A DNA stretch of 64,000 bases from Niastella sp. OAS944 (GTDB lineage Bacteria > Bacteroidota > Bacteroidia > Chitinophagales > Chitinophagaceae). Shown piece by piece: positions 9,322 through 18,338 of the stretch. The stretch spans positions 242,881-306,880 of the forward strand of contig JANUBW010000013.1 of assembly GCA_024809215.1 (NCBI GenBank), read 5' to 3'. The notes under the pieces were generated by a model. The model saw only the letters and a program-made list of their open reading frames with translations. It ran no database searches and was not told the DNA's origin. Every line of letters begins with the position of its first letter. Within the stretch, counting starts at the first letter, position 1. The translations under genes were made by a program, and so were the position numbers.

Positions 9322-9912
9322 TTATTTTTTAACGGCCTTTACTACTTCATCACTCAAAGGGGAAATAGAAGGATCAAAATAATGGGTAAGTGTACCTTGC
9401 TCATCGATCAGGTATTTTGAAAAGTTCCACGATGGAGCCTTTTCATTCCAGCCGTTCTTTGCTTTATGGGTAAGCCAGTTAAAAACATTGTTTTGATCAG
9501 TTGATTTAACAACCACGCTTTTCTTTGCCAAAGGGAATGTAACGCCAAAATTCACTTTGCAAAACCGGGCTATGTCGTTATCATTCCCTTTTTCCTGCTC
9601 CTTGAAATCATTGGCGGGAAATGCAATGATCTCCAACTGATTGTTAAACTGTTGATACAGCTTTTGCAGATCATCATACTGATTGGTGTACCCGCAATCA
9701 CTGGCCGTATTTACAAGTAATACCTTCTTGCCTTTATAGGCTTGCAGGGGTAATGCATTCCCATTGTTCAGGGGAACACTAAGGTCATATATCGATTGTA
9801 CAGGCCTGGTATTTTTACCATTCGATAATATTTTTGTGTTTTTACCTAATAGCCTGGTAAAAGCGATCCACAATGGATAAACGATCTTTAAAATTCTTTG
9901 TCGGCCTGTCAT
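9322..9912 (-). CDS. Glutathione peroxidase family thiol peroxidase
   Basis: GPx-fold peroxidase of 196 aa. The peroxidatic Cys is in LLVNTASDCGYTNQY, the Gln/Asn equivalent lies in FPANDFKEQEKG, and the catalytic Trp-Asn pair in APSWNFSKYLID. A Cys, not selenocysteine, is used, so thioredoxin is the likelier reductant. About 40 extra residues at the N-terminus form a hydrophobic segment before the domain, suggesting membrane attachment or an overextended start; 9912 is the first ATG. Role: removal of hydrogen or lipid peroxides. Confidence 0.85.
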   Translation of the reverse strand: MTGRQRILKIVYPLWIAFTRLLGKNTKILSNGKNTRPVQSIYDLSVPLNNGNALPLQAYKGKKVLLVNTASDCGYTNQYDDLQKLYQQFNNQLEIIAFPANDFKEQEKGNDNDIARFCKVNFGVTFPLAKKSVVVKSTDQNNVFNWLTHKAKNGWNEKAPSWNFSKYLIDEQGTLTHYFDPSISPLSDEVVKAVKK

Positions 9913-9948
9913 AAAATATTATTACACTTTACTAATATCTAACCAATC

Positions 9949-11331
9949 TTATCTGATAATCCATTTAAATAACCGTAACCGGCCTTTAAATGGCGGGTAT
10001 TTGATTGCCGGATCAAACCAGGCGGGGGTTTTCATTACGGCCTTGGCATTGCTAAACAAATCAAAACTGTATTTTCCATGATACTTCCCTATTCCACTGT
10101 TACCACGTCCGCCAAAAGGTAAATGGTGATTGGTAAAATGCCAGCTTGAGTTATTTACACATCCGCCACCAAACGGAATAGTTTGTAACCATTCCCTTTC
10201 CCTGCCGGCATCGGAGGTATAAATATAAAACGCTAAAGGATCAGGATTGTTTTGAATAATTGCTTTGGCTTCTTCCAGGGTGTTAAAAGTAATTACAGGT
10301 AAAATAGGACCAAAAATTTCTTCTTTCATCAGCGGTGCATCTGGCAACACATTTTCAATAATGGTAGGTTCAATATATAATTCCTCAACCTTATGAAGGC
10401 CGCCATGTATAATAACTCCCTGATTTAAATAACCTGTAAGCCGTTTAAACTGCCTTTCATTAATTATTTTTCCATAGTTGTAACTGGTAGCGGCATCATT
10501 TGTATAAAAAGCATGAATGGCTTTTTTTAAAGCGGCTATAAGTTCATTTTTTTTAGATGTATGTACCAATACATAATCGGGGGCTATGCACATTTGCCCT
10601 GCATTTGAAAACTTTGTAACCGCAATGCGGCGGGCGGTCACCTCAATATTGGCATCACGCTCAACCACACACGGGCTTTTTCCCCCCAACTCTAAAGTAA
10701 CAGGCACTAATTGTGCGGCTGCCATTTGATAAATACTTTTACCAACAGCTGTACTGCCTGTATAAAACACATGATTGAACCGGAATCCATTCATTAAAGC
10801 AGGCACCGCCTGGGCGCCATCACCTTCTACATAGAGAATATACTCATCTGAAAATACTTCCTTTATTATTTCACCCATTAATTTGGCTGTAGCCGGTGCC
10901 AGTTCCGAAGGTTTTAATACTATACAATTGCCGGCAGCAATAGCGCCTATTAGCGGAGTAAATAATAATTGCAAGGGATAATTCCATGGGCTTATAATTA
11001 ATACAACCCCTAATGGCTCACGCATAATAAAACTTGAAGATGGCAGATTTACCAAGTTGGTTCTTACCTTTTCCCGTTTCATCCACGAATGCAAATGGCG
11101 CAATGCCACATTAATTTCGGCTATTGCTACCCCCAGTTCAGTAACCCAACTCTCTTCAGCACTTCTTTTCAGGTCGCTATACAATGCATCATATAACTGT
11201 TGTTCATGCTTTAATATGGCATTTTTCAGTAACAGCAACTGTTGTTTGCGCCAGGCCGGTGTTTGAGTGGCGCCGCTTTCATAAAAAGCTCGCAATCGTT
11301 GCAGTTTTTGCTGCATTACTTCAGGGTTCAT
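9949..11331 (-). CDS. Aldehyde dehydrogenase family protein (ALDH3-like)
   Basis: NAD(P)-dependent aldehyde dehydrogenase, 460 aa, the length of the class 3/fatty-aldehyde group rather than the ~490 aa classical enzymes. Seen: IISPWNYPLQ and KPSELAP (cofactor site), FTGSTAVGKS, the general base Glu in LELGGKSP and the catalytic Cys in NAGQMCIAPDYVLV, then EEIFGPILPV and the class-3-like PFGGRGNSGIGKYHGKYSFDLFS. Cytosolic or membrane-associated; substrate not predictable. ATG at 11331. It lies 36 bases upstream of the peroxidase on the same strand, a possible pair for lipid-peroxide/aldehyde detoxification (inference). Confidence 0.88.
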   Translation of the reverse strand: MNPEVMQQKLQRLRAFYESGATQTPAWRKQQLLLLKNAILKHEQQLYDALYSDLKRSAEESWVTELGVAIAEINVALRHLHSWMKREKVRTNLVNLPSSSFIMREPLGVVLIISPWNYPLQLLFTPLIGAIAAGNCIVLKPSELAPATAKLMGEIIKEVFSDEYILYVEGDGAQAVPALMNGFRFNHVFYTGSTAVGKSIYQMAAAQLVPVTLELGGKSPCVVERDANIEVTARRIAVTKFSNAGQMCIAPDYVLVHTSKKNELIAALKKAIHAFYTNDAATSYNYGKIINERQFKRLTGYLNQGVIIHGGLHKVEELYIEPTIIENVLPDAPLMKEEIFGPILPVITFNTLEEAKAIIQNNPDPLAFYIYTSDAGREREWLQTIPFGGGCVNNSSWHFTNHHLPFGGRGNSGIGKYHGKYSFDLFSNAKAVMKTPAWFDPAIKYPPFKGRLRLFKWIIR

Positions 11332-11402
11332 ATAAATACTATTTCCGGAGAATTAAGATTGTATTGGTAAGTTACACATTTCAAGCTACCCAAAAACACA
11401 AA

Positions 11403-11459
11403 ACATGAGCAATGAAATAAGAACGCACAACAAGCATGTGTTCTTTTCATTACTCATGT
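11403..11459. repeat. Imperfect long inverted repeat (hairpin)
   Basis: A ~20-bp stem (ACATGAG.AATGAAA..GAAC pairing with GTTCTTTTCATTACTCATGT) around a ~15-base loop, in the gap between the ALDH gene and a small hypothetical. No good U-tract, so a terminator role is uncertain. Confidence 0.55.
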
Positions 11460-11514
11460 TGATTTTTAGCTGTGTGTTACACAGCACTATTGAGTACGGA
11501 TTGTGGCTTCCCTG

Positions 11515-11868
11515 CTACCCTGTAGCCAGGATGACCGGTGTAATACTTTGTGCACGCTCAAGGGCCTGATTTCTTATTAAAAAGCACGCCTCAATAAGCA
11601 ATTCAATTTTTTCATAGAAGAAAATATTGTTGCCGCGTTCAAGCGCTTCAGCTGAAATACTTCCGGGACTTGATAATACTTCTACCAGCCACTTCCAAAA
11701 TAGATCACGAACATCGTTTAGATGATAGCACTCAAAAAATTCATAGAGTACTAACATTGGATTTTTTCTTTGCTCTTCAGTTAAGCGTAATGGTTGGTTA
11801 TACCATAGTGGGTGATTATTACAGGTTCGCATAATAAAAGGTTTATGTGGTTTATATTTTGACAGCAT
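11515..11868 (-). CDS. Small conserved-type protein of unknown function
   Basis: 117 aa, no signal peptide, no membrane segment, predicted mostly helical (LRLTEEQRKNPMLVLYEFFECYHLNDVRDLFWKWL). I do not recognise the family. The ATG at 11868 is used; an alternative start is MRTCNNHP twelve codons later. The codon use and aromatic-rich composition look like a real protein. It stands alone among unrelated genes. Confidence 0.55.
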   Translation of the reverse strand: MLSKYKPHKPFIMRTCNNHPLWYNQPLRLTEEQRKNPMLVLYEFFECYHLNDVRDLFWKWLVEVLSSPGSISAEALERGNNIFFYEKIELLIEACFLIRNQALERAQSITPVILATG

Positions 11869-12080
11869 TATAACCTCAACCTATTTTTAGTTGAAACCAA
11901 TAACCATTTACTAAAGCATATTGCTTTAGGGGCAATTAATATTGCCTTAATGATGCGCCCATGTTTGTTTAGTAGATTGTATGTAGGTGTGAGTGTGAAT
12001 GCTAAGTTATTTCATTCCTTTCGGTTTCCCAAATTTTTTAGCATTTTTTAAAAATTTAAACCCCTCTAAAAAAAGCTAAC

Positions 12081-13418
12081 TTATAAAACATAGAACAGTG
12101 AAAGTATATAAACAACCAACAGCGTTACCAGTCCCATCAGCAACGTTGCAACAGTGTATACCTGTAACATGGGCCGCATTTCGAGACCAGAAAATTTTGC
12201 AATAACCCAGAAATAAGCATCATTGGCATGCGACACAGTCATAGAACCAGCGCCCATCGATAATACCGCCAGCAATCTTCCCATCTCACTATCAAGACCT
12301 AACGAAGATAGTAACGGTAATATAATTGACGATGCAGTTATTATAGCCACAGTTGATGAGCCCTGCGCTGTTTTAAGCACGGCAGTTAATAGAAAAGGAA
12401 AAAAAATACCCAATGTTTGTAAATTAAAAGCACTGCTTACATGTTCACCTACTTTAGTAGCAGCCAGTATGGCGCCAAAAGCCCCACCAGCGCCAATGAT
12501 AACCAATATGCCACCAGCTTTTTCTGCAGCCTCCTGCAACAGCTTGCCTATGTCACCTTTTTTCCATGATCGTACAGCTAATAATGCAAGTATAGCACCT
12601 ATAGCCAGTGCAATTACCGGATCGCCGGTGACCATAAAAAGATGCATCCAGGCTGGTATGGCTTTATCGGCTTCAATAGCAAGAAATGATTTTACGCCTA
12701 TTAAAACAATGGGTATGATCACTGGAAGAAAAGAAAGAAGAACTGATGGGGCCGTTTTTGTAATTTCTTCAACATGCGGGGCTACCGGGTCTTTGATCTT
12801 AAATTTCTTTCCCGCATAACGTGCCCATGCATACCCCACAAGCATAGCTGGAATGGCTACTAATATTCCTAACAAAATTAACTTGCCATAATCAACGCCA
12901 ATAGTACCGGCAGCCGCTGCAGCGCCGGGATGTGGCGGAATTAAACAATGCACCGAATACAATCCTGTAGCAAGTGAAGTAGACATAATGACAATTGAAA
13001 TACCCGTTCGCCTGCTTAATGATTTGTTCAACCCATTTAACACTATATATCCTGAATCGCAAAATATAGGCAGGCCAACAATAAAGCCGGTAATGCTCAT
13101 AGCAAGCGGCGCCTGCTTCTCCCCTATTCGCTTTAATATCCAGGAAGCCATAACCCGGGTACTGCCAGTATGTTCCAGTATTACACCCAATGTTGTGCCT
13201 AATACGATGATAAATCCCAGTGACTGCATAATGTTGCCAAAGCCCTGTTTAGTAACATTTATAATGGTAGCTACAGGCATTTGCACACCCAACCCAACAA
13301 TAAAACAGGCAATCAATAAGGCAAAGAAGGCATGAATACGAAAAACGGCAGTAAGCAAAATAATAATGCCAATGCCCAAAGCTAAGAAAATCATGACTTG
13401 TGCAAAGGAAGCTGTCAT
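12081..13418 (-). CDS. GntP family permease (gluconate:H+ symporter type)
   Basis: 445 aa integral membrane protein with about 12-14 hydrophobic helices. It has the GntP hallmarks: GLPIFCDSGYIVLNGL, HCLIPPHPGAAAAAGTIGVDYG and TAQGSSTVAIITASSIILPLL, plus SMTVSHANDAYFWVI near the end. Members import gluconate or related sugar acids with protons. No sugar-acid catabolic gene is adjacent in this window, so the substrate stays open. ATG start at 13418. Confidence 0.88.
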   Translation of the reverse strand: MTASFAQVMIFLALGIGIIILLTAVFRIHAFFALLIACFIVGLGVQMPVATIINVTKQGFGNIMQSLGFIIVLGTTLGVILEHTGSTRVMASWILKRIGEKQAPLAMSITGFIVGLPIFCDSGYIVLNGLNKSLSRRTGISIVIMSTSLATGLYSVHCLIPPHPGAAAAAGTIGVDYGKLILLGILVAIPAMLVGYAWARYAGKKFKIKDPVAPHVEEITKTAPSVLLSFLPVIIPIVLIGVKSFLAIEADKAIPAWMHLFMVTGDPVIALAIGAILALLAVRSWKKGDIGKLLQEAAEKAGGILVIIGAGGAFGAILAATKVGEHVSSAFNLQTLGIFFPFLLTAVLKTAQGSSTVAIITASSIILPLLSSLGLDSEMGRLLAVLSMGAGSMTVSHANDAYFWVIAKFSGLEMRPMLQVYTVATLLMGLVTLLVVYILSLFYVL

Positions 13419-13589
13419 ATGTCAATCGTTAGCATTGATGATGAACTAAGATAACAAACCTGTACCTATTACCAAGCGCCAAAATATACACTCCCAAAGC
13501 CCGGGCATCTAACGTCATTATACATCTGAAGGCAATTATGTACCTTAACGCGCAGGAACGGTATCAGAAAAGAAATATTAATAAGAGTT

Positions 13590-14027
13590 ATGAACGACGA
13601 ATACTTTATGCAACAGGCCCTGAAAGAGGCTCAAAAAGCATATGAAGATGGGGAAGTACCTGTTGGGGCGGTTATTGTGATGAATAACCGCATCATTGCC
13701 CGGGGCCATAACCAGGTAGAACGGTTGAGCGACCCCACGGCGCATGCAGAGATCATCGCCCTTACATCTGCATTCAATTACCTGGGCAGTAAATATCTAC
13801 CCGAAGGTTCTCTTTATGTTACGGTAGAACCATGTCTTATGTGTACGGGTGCGCTTTACTGGAGCAAGATAGGTAAGGTCATTTGGGGCGCCGATGATGA
13901 GAAGAACGGCCATAAACATATTACCGATCCTAATTGGCCCTTTCATCCCAAAACAGAAGTTACAAAAGGTATTTTGAAAGATGAGTGTGCCGAACTGATG
14001 AAAAGCTTTTTCAGAAGTAAACGCTAA
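13590..14027 (+). CDS. tadA: tRNA adenosine(34) deaminase / nucleoside deaminase
   Basis: Zinc-dependent deaminase of 145 aa that converts A34 to inosine in tRNA-Arg(ACG). Zinc and catalytic residues are in HAEIIAL (His52, Glu54) and PCLMC (Cys82, Cys85); the N-terminal EVPVGAVIV strand is typical of the family. TadA and guanine deaminases are close; the TAHAE and PCLMCTGAL forms favour TadA. ATG start; stand-alone gene. A tandem repeat begins five bases after the stop codon. Confidence 0.85.
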   Translation: MNDEYFMQQALKEAQKAYEDGEVPVGAVIVMNNRIIARGHNQVERLSDPTAHAEIIALTSAFNYLGSKYLPEGSLYVTVEPCLMCTGALYWSKIGKVIWGADDEKNGHKHITDPNWPFHPKTEVTKGILKDECAELMKSFFRSKR

Positions 14028-14031
14028 TGGC

Positions 14032-14166
14032 GAATGTGATAATGTGATAATGTGATAATGCGATAATGTGATAATGCCCCTGCGCGGCCTTCAGTTCGAA
14101 TTAAGGAGTTTATGAAATTATTTGCACAGAAATAATTATCACATTATCTAATTATCAAATTAGCTA
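14032..14166. repeat. Word repeat with inverted arm (GATAATGTG class)
   Basis: At 14032-14076 a 9-bp unit (GATAATGTG) is repeated five times with one substitution. At 14132-14160 the complement appears (ATTATCACATTATC, then ATTATCAAATTAG), so the gap between tadA and the DUF1080 gene can form an imperfect hairpin. Confidence 0.8.
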
Positions 14167-14895
14167 ATTAATCTTCCGCAGTTTGATATTCTTAAACCAA
14201 ATGCCACCGCCATGGTCTTGTAACGCAATGTGCCCTTTTTTGGCAAGGCCATAATCTTTGGCATTTTTCCATTTGCCTTTCTCCCTCAATTCCTGCCAGG
14301 CGGGCGTCCAAAATTCATATTCAACCACTTTCTTGCCATTCAGCCAATGTTCAACATGTGCTCCGTTTACCAGAATTACGGTGTGATTGTATTCTCCGGC
14401 TGGCTTGGCAGCTATTTCATTTGGAGGGTACATGGCATAATCTGAACCGCTTTTTTGCCAGGCTTCTAATTTTTGTGGATATCCTTCATCATCTATAAGC
14501 TGGTATTCAGGACCCGTTTCGTGGCTGTGCCCACTGGTTTCCTTTGAACGGTAAATAATGCCGCTGTTGGCGCCCTTATCTACTTTCCAGTCTATCGACA
14601 ATTCAAAATTATCGTATTCATCAACCGTAATAAGATCGGCCCGCTGTTTAACATCATTGGCCTTACAATAGAGCTGGCCGTCAATTACCGTCCAGCTGTC
14701 AAATGCTTTGTTGTTATAGCCCCGCCAGCCATCGGTATTTTTACCGTTAAATAGTAATACCCAGCCAGCCTCTTGCTCCTGGGTGGTAAGAACGTTAGTT
14801 TTTTCCTGTTCGGGTAGCGAAGACCCCAGAAAAGCAGTGGATAATATGGTGGCAGAAAACAGCATCAGGTTTCTCCTTTTAATGATATTTAGCAT
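14164..14895 (-). CDS. DUF1080 domain-containing secreted protein (3-keto-disaccharide hydrolase type)
   Basis: 243 aa with an N-terminal export signal (residues ~1-28) then a single DUF1080 beta-sandwich: WVLLFNGKNTDGWRGY at the start, DGQLYCKAND, SGIIYRSKE, AGEYNHTVILVNGAHVEHWLNGKKVVEYE and GHIALQDHGGGIWFKNIKLR at the end. The domain is concanavalin/LamG-like and is very abundant in Bacteroidota; some members hydrolyse 3-keto sugars, many are untested. Periplasmic or surface location inferred. ATG at 14895. Confidence 0.88.
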   Translation of the reverse strand: MLNIIKRRNLMLFSATILSTAFLGSSLPEQEKTNVLTTQEQEAGWVLLFNGKNTDGWRGYNNKAFDSWTVIDGQLYCKANDVKQRADLITVDEYDNFELSIDWKVDKGANSGIIYRSKETSGHSHETGPEYQLIDDEGYPQKLEAWQKSGSDYAMYPPNEIAAKPAGEYNHTVILVNGAHVEHWLNGKKVVEYEFWTPAWQELREKGKWKNAKDYGLAKKGHIALQDHGGGIWFKNIKLRKIN

Positions 14896-14999
14896 TTTTG
14901 ATTGATTTGGTAAGGATTTGCAGACCTCTAGAGCTACCTAAAATACTTAAAAATTATTACAGCCACCACCAAAATTTTCCGTTTCGTAAAGAGAATGAA

Positions 15000-15030
15000 T
15001 TGGTTAATCAACCATTGACCTGTACTTTTG
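15000..15030 (+). promoter_or_regulatory. Putative sodA promoter (TTG-N20-TACTTTTG)
   Basis: A -33 TTG at 15000-15002 and a perfect TAnnTTTG -7 element at 15023-15030 with 20-base spacing, the Bacteroidota housekeeping layout, about 56 bp before the sodA ATG. Confidence 0.6.
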
Positions 15031-15086
15031 TTACCGTTTGAAAGGGATTACAACCATAAATCTTCAAAAATTAAAATTTTAGTGTT

Positions 15087-15695
15087 ATGGCATTTACACT
15101 ACCGTCGCTTCCTTATGCACACGATGCACTGGAACCGCATATTGACGCACTGACGATGCAGATTCATCACGGAAAACATCACCAGGCTTATGTTGACAAT
15201 CTGAACAAAGCTATTGCGGGTACTCCCCATGAAAATAAATCGCTGGAAGAACTGGTAAAAGCAGCTGGCACTATTAGCCCCGCCGTTCGTAACAATGGCG
15301 GTGGTCACTGGAACCACTCTTTCTTCTGGGAACTGTTGGCACCCAACGCTGGCGGTCAGCCTACAGGCGCTTTGGCCGATGCTATCAATGATGTTTTTGG
15401 TTCTTTTGATAGCTTCAAAGAAAAATTCAATGCTGCCGGTGCTACCCGTTTCGGAAGCGGCTGGGCATGGTTGATCATCAACAACGGTACCCTGCAAATC
15501 ACTTCTACACCTAACCAGGATAACCCCCTGATGGATGTTGCTGAAGTAAAAGGCACCCCCATTTTAGGTATAGACGTTTGGGAACACGCATACTACCTGA
15601 AATACCAAAATCGTCGCCCTGAATACCTCACGAACATTTGGAATGTTATCAACTGGAATAAAGTAGCTGAAAATTTTGCAAAAGCTGCGAAATAA
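15087..15695 (+). CDS. sodA: Superoxide dismutase, Mn-type
   Basis: 202 aa Fe/Mn superoxide dismutase; detoxifies superoxide in the cytoplasm. Metal ligands: His27 (IHHGKHH), His77 ([10 protein letters not shown]), Asp163 and His167 ([12 protein letters not shown]). Gly72-Gly73 near the second ligand and Gln144 in TPNQDNPLM match the Mn-specific pattern, as opposed to the Gln/Ala arrangement of Fe enzymes. No signal peptide. It has its own promoter and a strong terminator, so it is probably monocistronic. Confidence 0.93.
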   Translation: MAFTLPSLPYAHDALEPHIDALTMQIHHGKHHQAYVDNLNKAIAGTPHENKSLEELVKAAGTISPAVRNNGGGHWNHSFFWELLAPNAGGQPTGALADAINDVFGSFDSFKEKFNAAGATRFGSGWAWLIINNGTLQITSTPNQDNPLMDVAEVKGTPILGIDVWEHAYYLKYQNRRPEYLTNIWNVINWNKVAENFAKAAK

Positions 15696-15715
15696 GAAGC
15701 TTACCTATTATATTT

Positions 15716-15744
15716 AATCCCGGTTTTACCGGGATTCTTTTTTT
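15716..15744 (+). terminator. Rho-independent terminator of sodA
   Basis: Eight-base perfect stem AATCCCGG / CCGGGATT with a five-base loop, followed by CTTTTTTT, 20 bases after the sodA stop. Confidence 0.85.
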
Positions 15745-15765
15745 AACCTTTCAAATTATAGCCCA

Positions 15766-16362
15766 ATGAAATGTACCTTGTTTAGTACAATGTTTGCCGT
15801 GATGTGCTTCGCTGCCTGCTCTCCAGGTGTTCAAAAGAAAGTAAAGATCATGTCTAGCGGTAAGATCACGGTTGATGAAGCTACTAAAACCGTAACCCAA
15901 ACCTCAGGAACCCAACACAACGAAGCTGAACTCGTTCTTTCTGAAAAAGATAAAGGCATTACTGTTAAAGGCCCCGAAGGCGACCATGTTTATGAAGTAC
16001 CTGATGCCGGTGTATATGTTCTGAACCTGAAAGCCGATACCCTTATCGGAAATTTGGTAAACTTCGGTGAAGGCAGAGCTACTTCTATCAGCACTGAACA
16101 ACTGGAGCATATTATTGATAGTACCCAACAACTTATTAATGGTCAAAATGCGAGCGACGAAAAGAAAACCTATTTCCTCGTTCCTAAAACCATCAAAAAG
16201 CTTTCTTCTAACTCAAATGCTCAGGTGATCAATCCTTATAACAATATTCCTGGTTCAGTATCTGTTGATAAAGACGGTAAAGCACCAGAGATCTATAAAT
16301 TCTTTACTGCCAAGCAAAAGAGGGAATCGCTGAACGAACTGATCGAGCGCATGAAGAAATAA
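15766..16362 (+). CDS. Putative lipoprotein of unknown function
   Basis: 198 aa; the N-terminus MKCTLFSTMFAVMCFAACS is a lipoprotein signal with Cys at residue 18. The mature part is hydrophilic, with Thr/Ser-rich beta stretches, and the C-terminal third ends in a charged helix (AKQKRESLNELIERMKK). No family recognised. Start at the ATG immediately before the signal. It lies after the sodA terminator and so is likely transcribed separately. Confidence 0.65.
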   Translation: MKCTLFSTMFAVMCFAACSPGVQKKVKIMSSGKITVDEATKTVTQTSGTQHNEAELVLSEKDKGITVKGPEGDHVYEVPDAGVYVLNLKADTLIGNLVNFGEGRATSISTEQLEHIIDSTQQLINGQNASDEKKTYFLVPKTIKKLSSNSNAQVINPYNNIPGSVSVDKDGKAPEIYKFFTAKQKRESLNELIERMKK

Positions 16363-16449
16363 GAAATATCGAATGTCAAATATTGAATGTCGAATGTCGA
16401 AGTGAAATACACCGATATTCGACATTTCGTTTTTAAGGTATATTCGATA
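16363..16449. repeat. Word repeat with inverted arm (GAATGTC class)
   Basis: GAATGTC-like words repeated (ATCGAATGTC, ATTGAATGTC, GAATGTCGAA) then the complement ATATTCGACATTTCG and ATATTCGATATT. It fills the gap between the lipoprotein gene and yidD and could fold as a long imperfect hairpin. Confidence 0.7.
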
Positions 16450-16680
16450 TTAGGGGAGTGGGTCATAGCCATGTCCGCCCCAGGGATGACAACGGCTTAA
16501 CCGTTTTACAGTAAGCCAGAACCCTTTAAATACACCATACTTTTTGAACGCTTCAAGGGAATATTGCGAACAGGTTGGTGTGAACCGGCATTTAGGCCCC
16601 AGTATAGGAGATATTACCCATTGATAAAACTTGATCAAGGCAATAAAGGGCAGACTTAATATTCGCAGCAATATTTTCAT
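16450..16680 (-). CDS. yidD: Membrane protein insertion efficiency factor YidD
   Basis: 76 aa, the usual size. An amphipathic N-terminal helix ([16 protein letters not shown]) precedes the invariant block [19 protein letters not shown] and the C-terminal [13 protein letters not shown]. It assists YidC-mediated membrane insertion at the inner membrane. It lies four bases after rnpA on the same strand, the classical rpmH-rnpA-yidD order. Confidence 0.95.
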   Translation of the reverse strand: MKILLRILSLPFIALIKFYQWVISPILGPKCRFTPTCSQYSLEAFKKYGVFKGFWLTVKRLSRCHPWGGHGYDPLP

Positions 16681-16684
16681 TCCA

Positions 16685-17077
16685 CTAGCTATTGGTTATG
16701 TTTTGCAGCAGCTTCGTCAACACCACGTCCATCTTTTCTTTTACCAGGGCAAATTCAGGCAGTTCCTTTCCTGTGTAAATTAAAAATAACGCCAGCCTTC
16801 GTTGTTTTGTTTGCAAAGCCTGTTCCAGCGGCGCCTTTTGCAGGCGATAGGCTTCACGCATAAGGCGTTTTATGCGGTTTCGGTCAACCGCCCTTTTAAA
16901 GTTACGGCTGCTTGCACTAAAACCTGCCTGCAGGGGCTCAGTTAACAACTCATCAACCAACTTGTATTGTATCCTTATGGGAAAGGCGCTCACAGCCCGG
17001 CCCTCACTAAACAACTGCTCAATGATCTTTCGGCGCTTAAGCCGCTCATTTTTATTTAATGTAAACTTTTTCACCAT
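16685..17077 (-). CDS. rnpA: Ribonuclease P protein component
   Basis: 130 aa basic protein that assists the RNase P RNA in 5' processing of tRNA. The N-terminal [20 protein letters not shown] and the RNR-like helix [21 protein letters not shown] are diagnostic. ATG at 17077. It lies between rpmH and yidD; a hairpin with a U-rich tail stands 21 bases before its start (see terminator at 17098). Confidence 0.93.
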   Translation of the reverse strand: MVKKFTLNKNERLKRRKIIEQLFSEGRAVSAFPIRIQYKLVDELLTEPLQAGFSASSRNFKRAVDRNRIKRLMREAYRLQKAPLEQALQTKQRRLALFLIYTGKELPEFALVKEKMDVVLTKLLQNITNS

Positions 17078-17097
17078 CAGGGTTTGCCAAAAATAAA

Positions 17098-17123
17098 AAT
17101 AGTCCCGCCAAAACGGGACTATT
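17098..17123 (-). terminator. Hairpin terminator or attenuator between rpmH and rnpA
   Basis: Perfect 10-bp stem (AATAGTCCCG / CGGGACTATT) with a 6-base loop. On the minus strand it is followed by a U-rich tract. It would end most rpmH transcripts and reduce read-through into rnpA, giving more L34 than RNase P protein (inference). Confidence 0.75.
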
Positions 17124-17166
17124 AAGTATTTAAACTGCTCCTTCCCGGTTAAGGGAGGTTAACAGA

Positions 17167-17322
17167 CTATTTTAATTTTCTTTCGTCAGATACAGTCAGT
17201 TTCTTACGTCCTTTTTTGCGACGAGCGGCCAATACTTTACGACCATTGGCATCTTGCATACGCTTACGGAAACCGTGAACAGTTTTACGACGACGGCGGT
17301 GCGGTTGAAATGTACGTTTCAT
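17167..17322 (-). CDS. rpmH: 50S ribosomal protein L34
   Basis: Reverse complement encodes 51 aa: [18 protein letters not shown] at the start, then a highly basic tail with [14 protein letters not shown]. This is unmistakable L34, part of the large ribosomal subunit near the exit tunnel. The C-terminus is a few residues longer than in E. coli, usual for Bacteroidota. It heads the rpmH-rnpA-yidD unit. ATG at 17322. Confidence 0.97.
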   Translation of the reverse strand: MKRTFQPHRRRRKTVHGFRKRMQDANGRKVLAARRKKGRKKLTVSDERKLK

Positions 17323-17434
17323 AATTTATTTCTTTTTTACACAATTTGAAATATGATCCGGGAGAAGCGGATCAGGTTCCAGTTTTGCAGACGAGCCACC
17401 ATGCCCGCCCCGCCATAAGCGGATGAAAGGACCG

Positions 17435-17442
17435 CAAAGGTA
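17435..17442 (-). promoter_or_regulatory. Putative -7 promoter element (TACCTTTG) for rpmH
   Basis: Perfect TAnnTTTG on the minus strand, 112 bases before the rpmH ATG, giving a leader of about 100 nt. No clear -33 TTG. Confidence 0.45.
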
Positions 17443-17485
17443 AAGAATGAAAACTGAAGTATGAAACGTGAGCAACAAAAATGTT

Positions 17486-18334
17486 TTAATAAATATGATC
17501 TGCTAATTGAATACTATTATCAAGGTTCATATGATTTGAGCGTACCGGCTCACCAAAGAATATACTTGCATGGTTATCAAAGTCTTCTGTTGAGTCGGTG
17601 GTATAAAACATGCGCTCACCGCTCTTACTGCAGCGGTTTTCCAGCTCACTATGCCGGTTCAAATAATCGGCCAGGCTGTTGGCAACTATTTCGCCCTGCG
17701 ATACCAGGGTAATTCCTTCTGGTAAAAACTGCCTTATCTTATCTCTTAACAGGGGGTAATGCGTACAGGCCAGCAATAGGGTATCAATGCCTGCTCCGGC
17801 TTTTAAAATATGGTCTACATGTTTTTTTACAAAATAGTCGGCGCCAGGTTGCTGGTGCTCATTATTCTCAACTATGGGCACCCACATGGGGCATGCTTCC
17901 TGATGTACCGTTATATCGGGGAAAAATTTTTCAATCTCTATAAGGTAAGAACCTGATTGTACGGTACCATTGGTGGCCAATATGCCTATGTTGCGCGATC
18001 GTGTAAAGTTGCCAATGATCTCGGTGGTAGGTCGTATAACACCCAATACCCTGTTCTCAGGCGCAATTCTTGCCAGATCGTTCTGCTGTATGGTACGTAA
18101 TGCTTTTGCCGAGGCAGTATTACAGGCCAGTATCACCAGCGGGCAACCCTGTTCAAAGAACCATTCAACACATTGCAATGTATAGCGGTATACTGTTTCA
18201 AATGAACGGTTACCATACGGCGCCCGGGCATTATCGCCCAAATACATATAGTCATACTGAGGAAGCTTTTTTACAATCTCCTTCATTACTGTAAGTCCAC
18301 CATACCCTGAGTCGAAAATTCCTATCGGTTGCAT
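17486..18334 (-). CDS. murI: Glutamate racemase
   Basis: About 282 aa, cofactor-independent racemase supplying D-glutamate for peptidoglycan. Seen: IGIFDSGYGGLTVMKEI (Asp/Ser), the two catalytic cysteines in ILACNTASAKALR and LLACTHYPLLRDKI, and GVIRPTTE. The start is set at the ATG at 18334 (MQPIGIF); five upstream codons belong to a promoter-like region. It is the last gene of the envelope cluster bamA-ompH-ompH-murI but is separated by a terminator and repeats. Confidence 0.93.
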   Translation of the reverse strand: MQPIGIFDSGYGGLTVMKEIVKKLPQYDYMYLGDNARAPYGNRSFETVYRYTLQCVEWFFEQGCPLVILACNTASAKALRTIQQNDLARIAPENRVLGVIRPTTEIIGNFTRSRNIGILATNGTVQSGSYLIEIEKFFPDITVHQEACPMWVPIVENNEHQQPGADYFVKKHVDHILKAGAGIDTLLLACTHYPLLRDKIRQFLPEGITLVSQGEIVANSLADYLNRHSELENRCSKSGERMFYTTDSTEDFDNHASIFFGEPVRSNHMNLDNSIQLADHIY

Positions 18335-18338
18335 GGTG

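Noticed and set aside
11403..11459. Terminal inverted repeats of an insertion element or MITE.
   Set aside because: A single hairpin with no flanking duplication and no transposase; the arms are one stem, not two distant ends.
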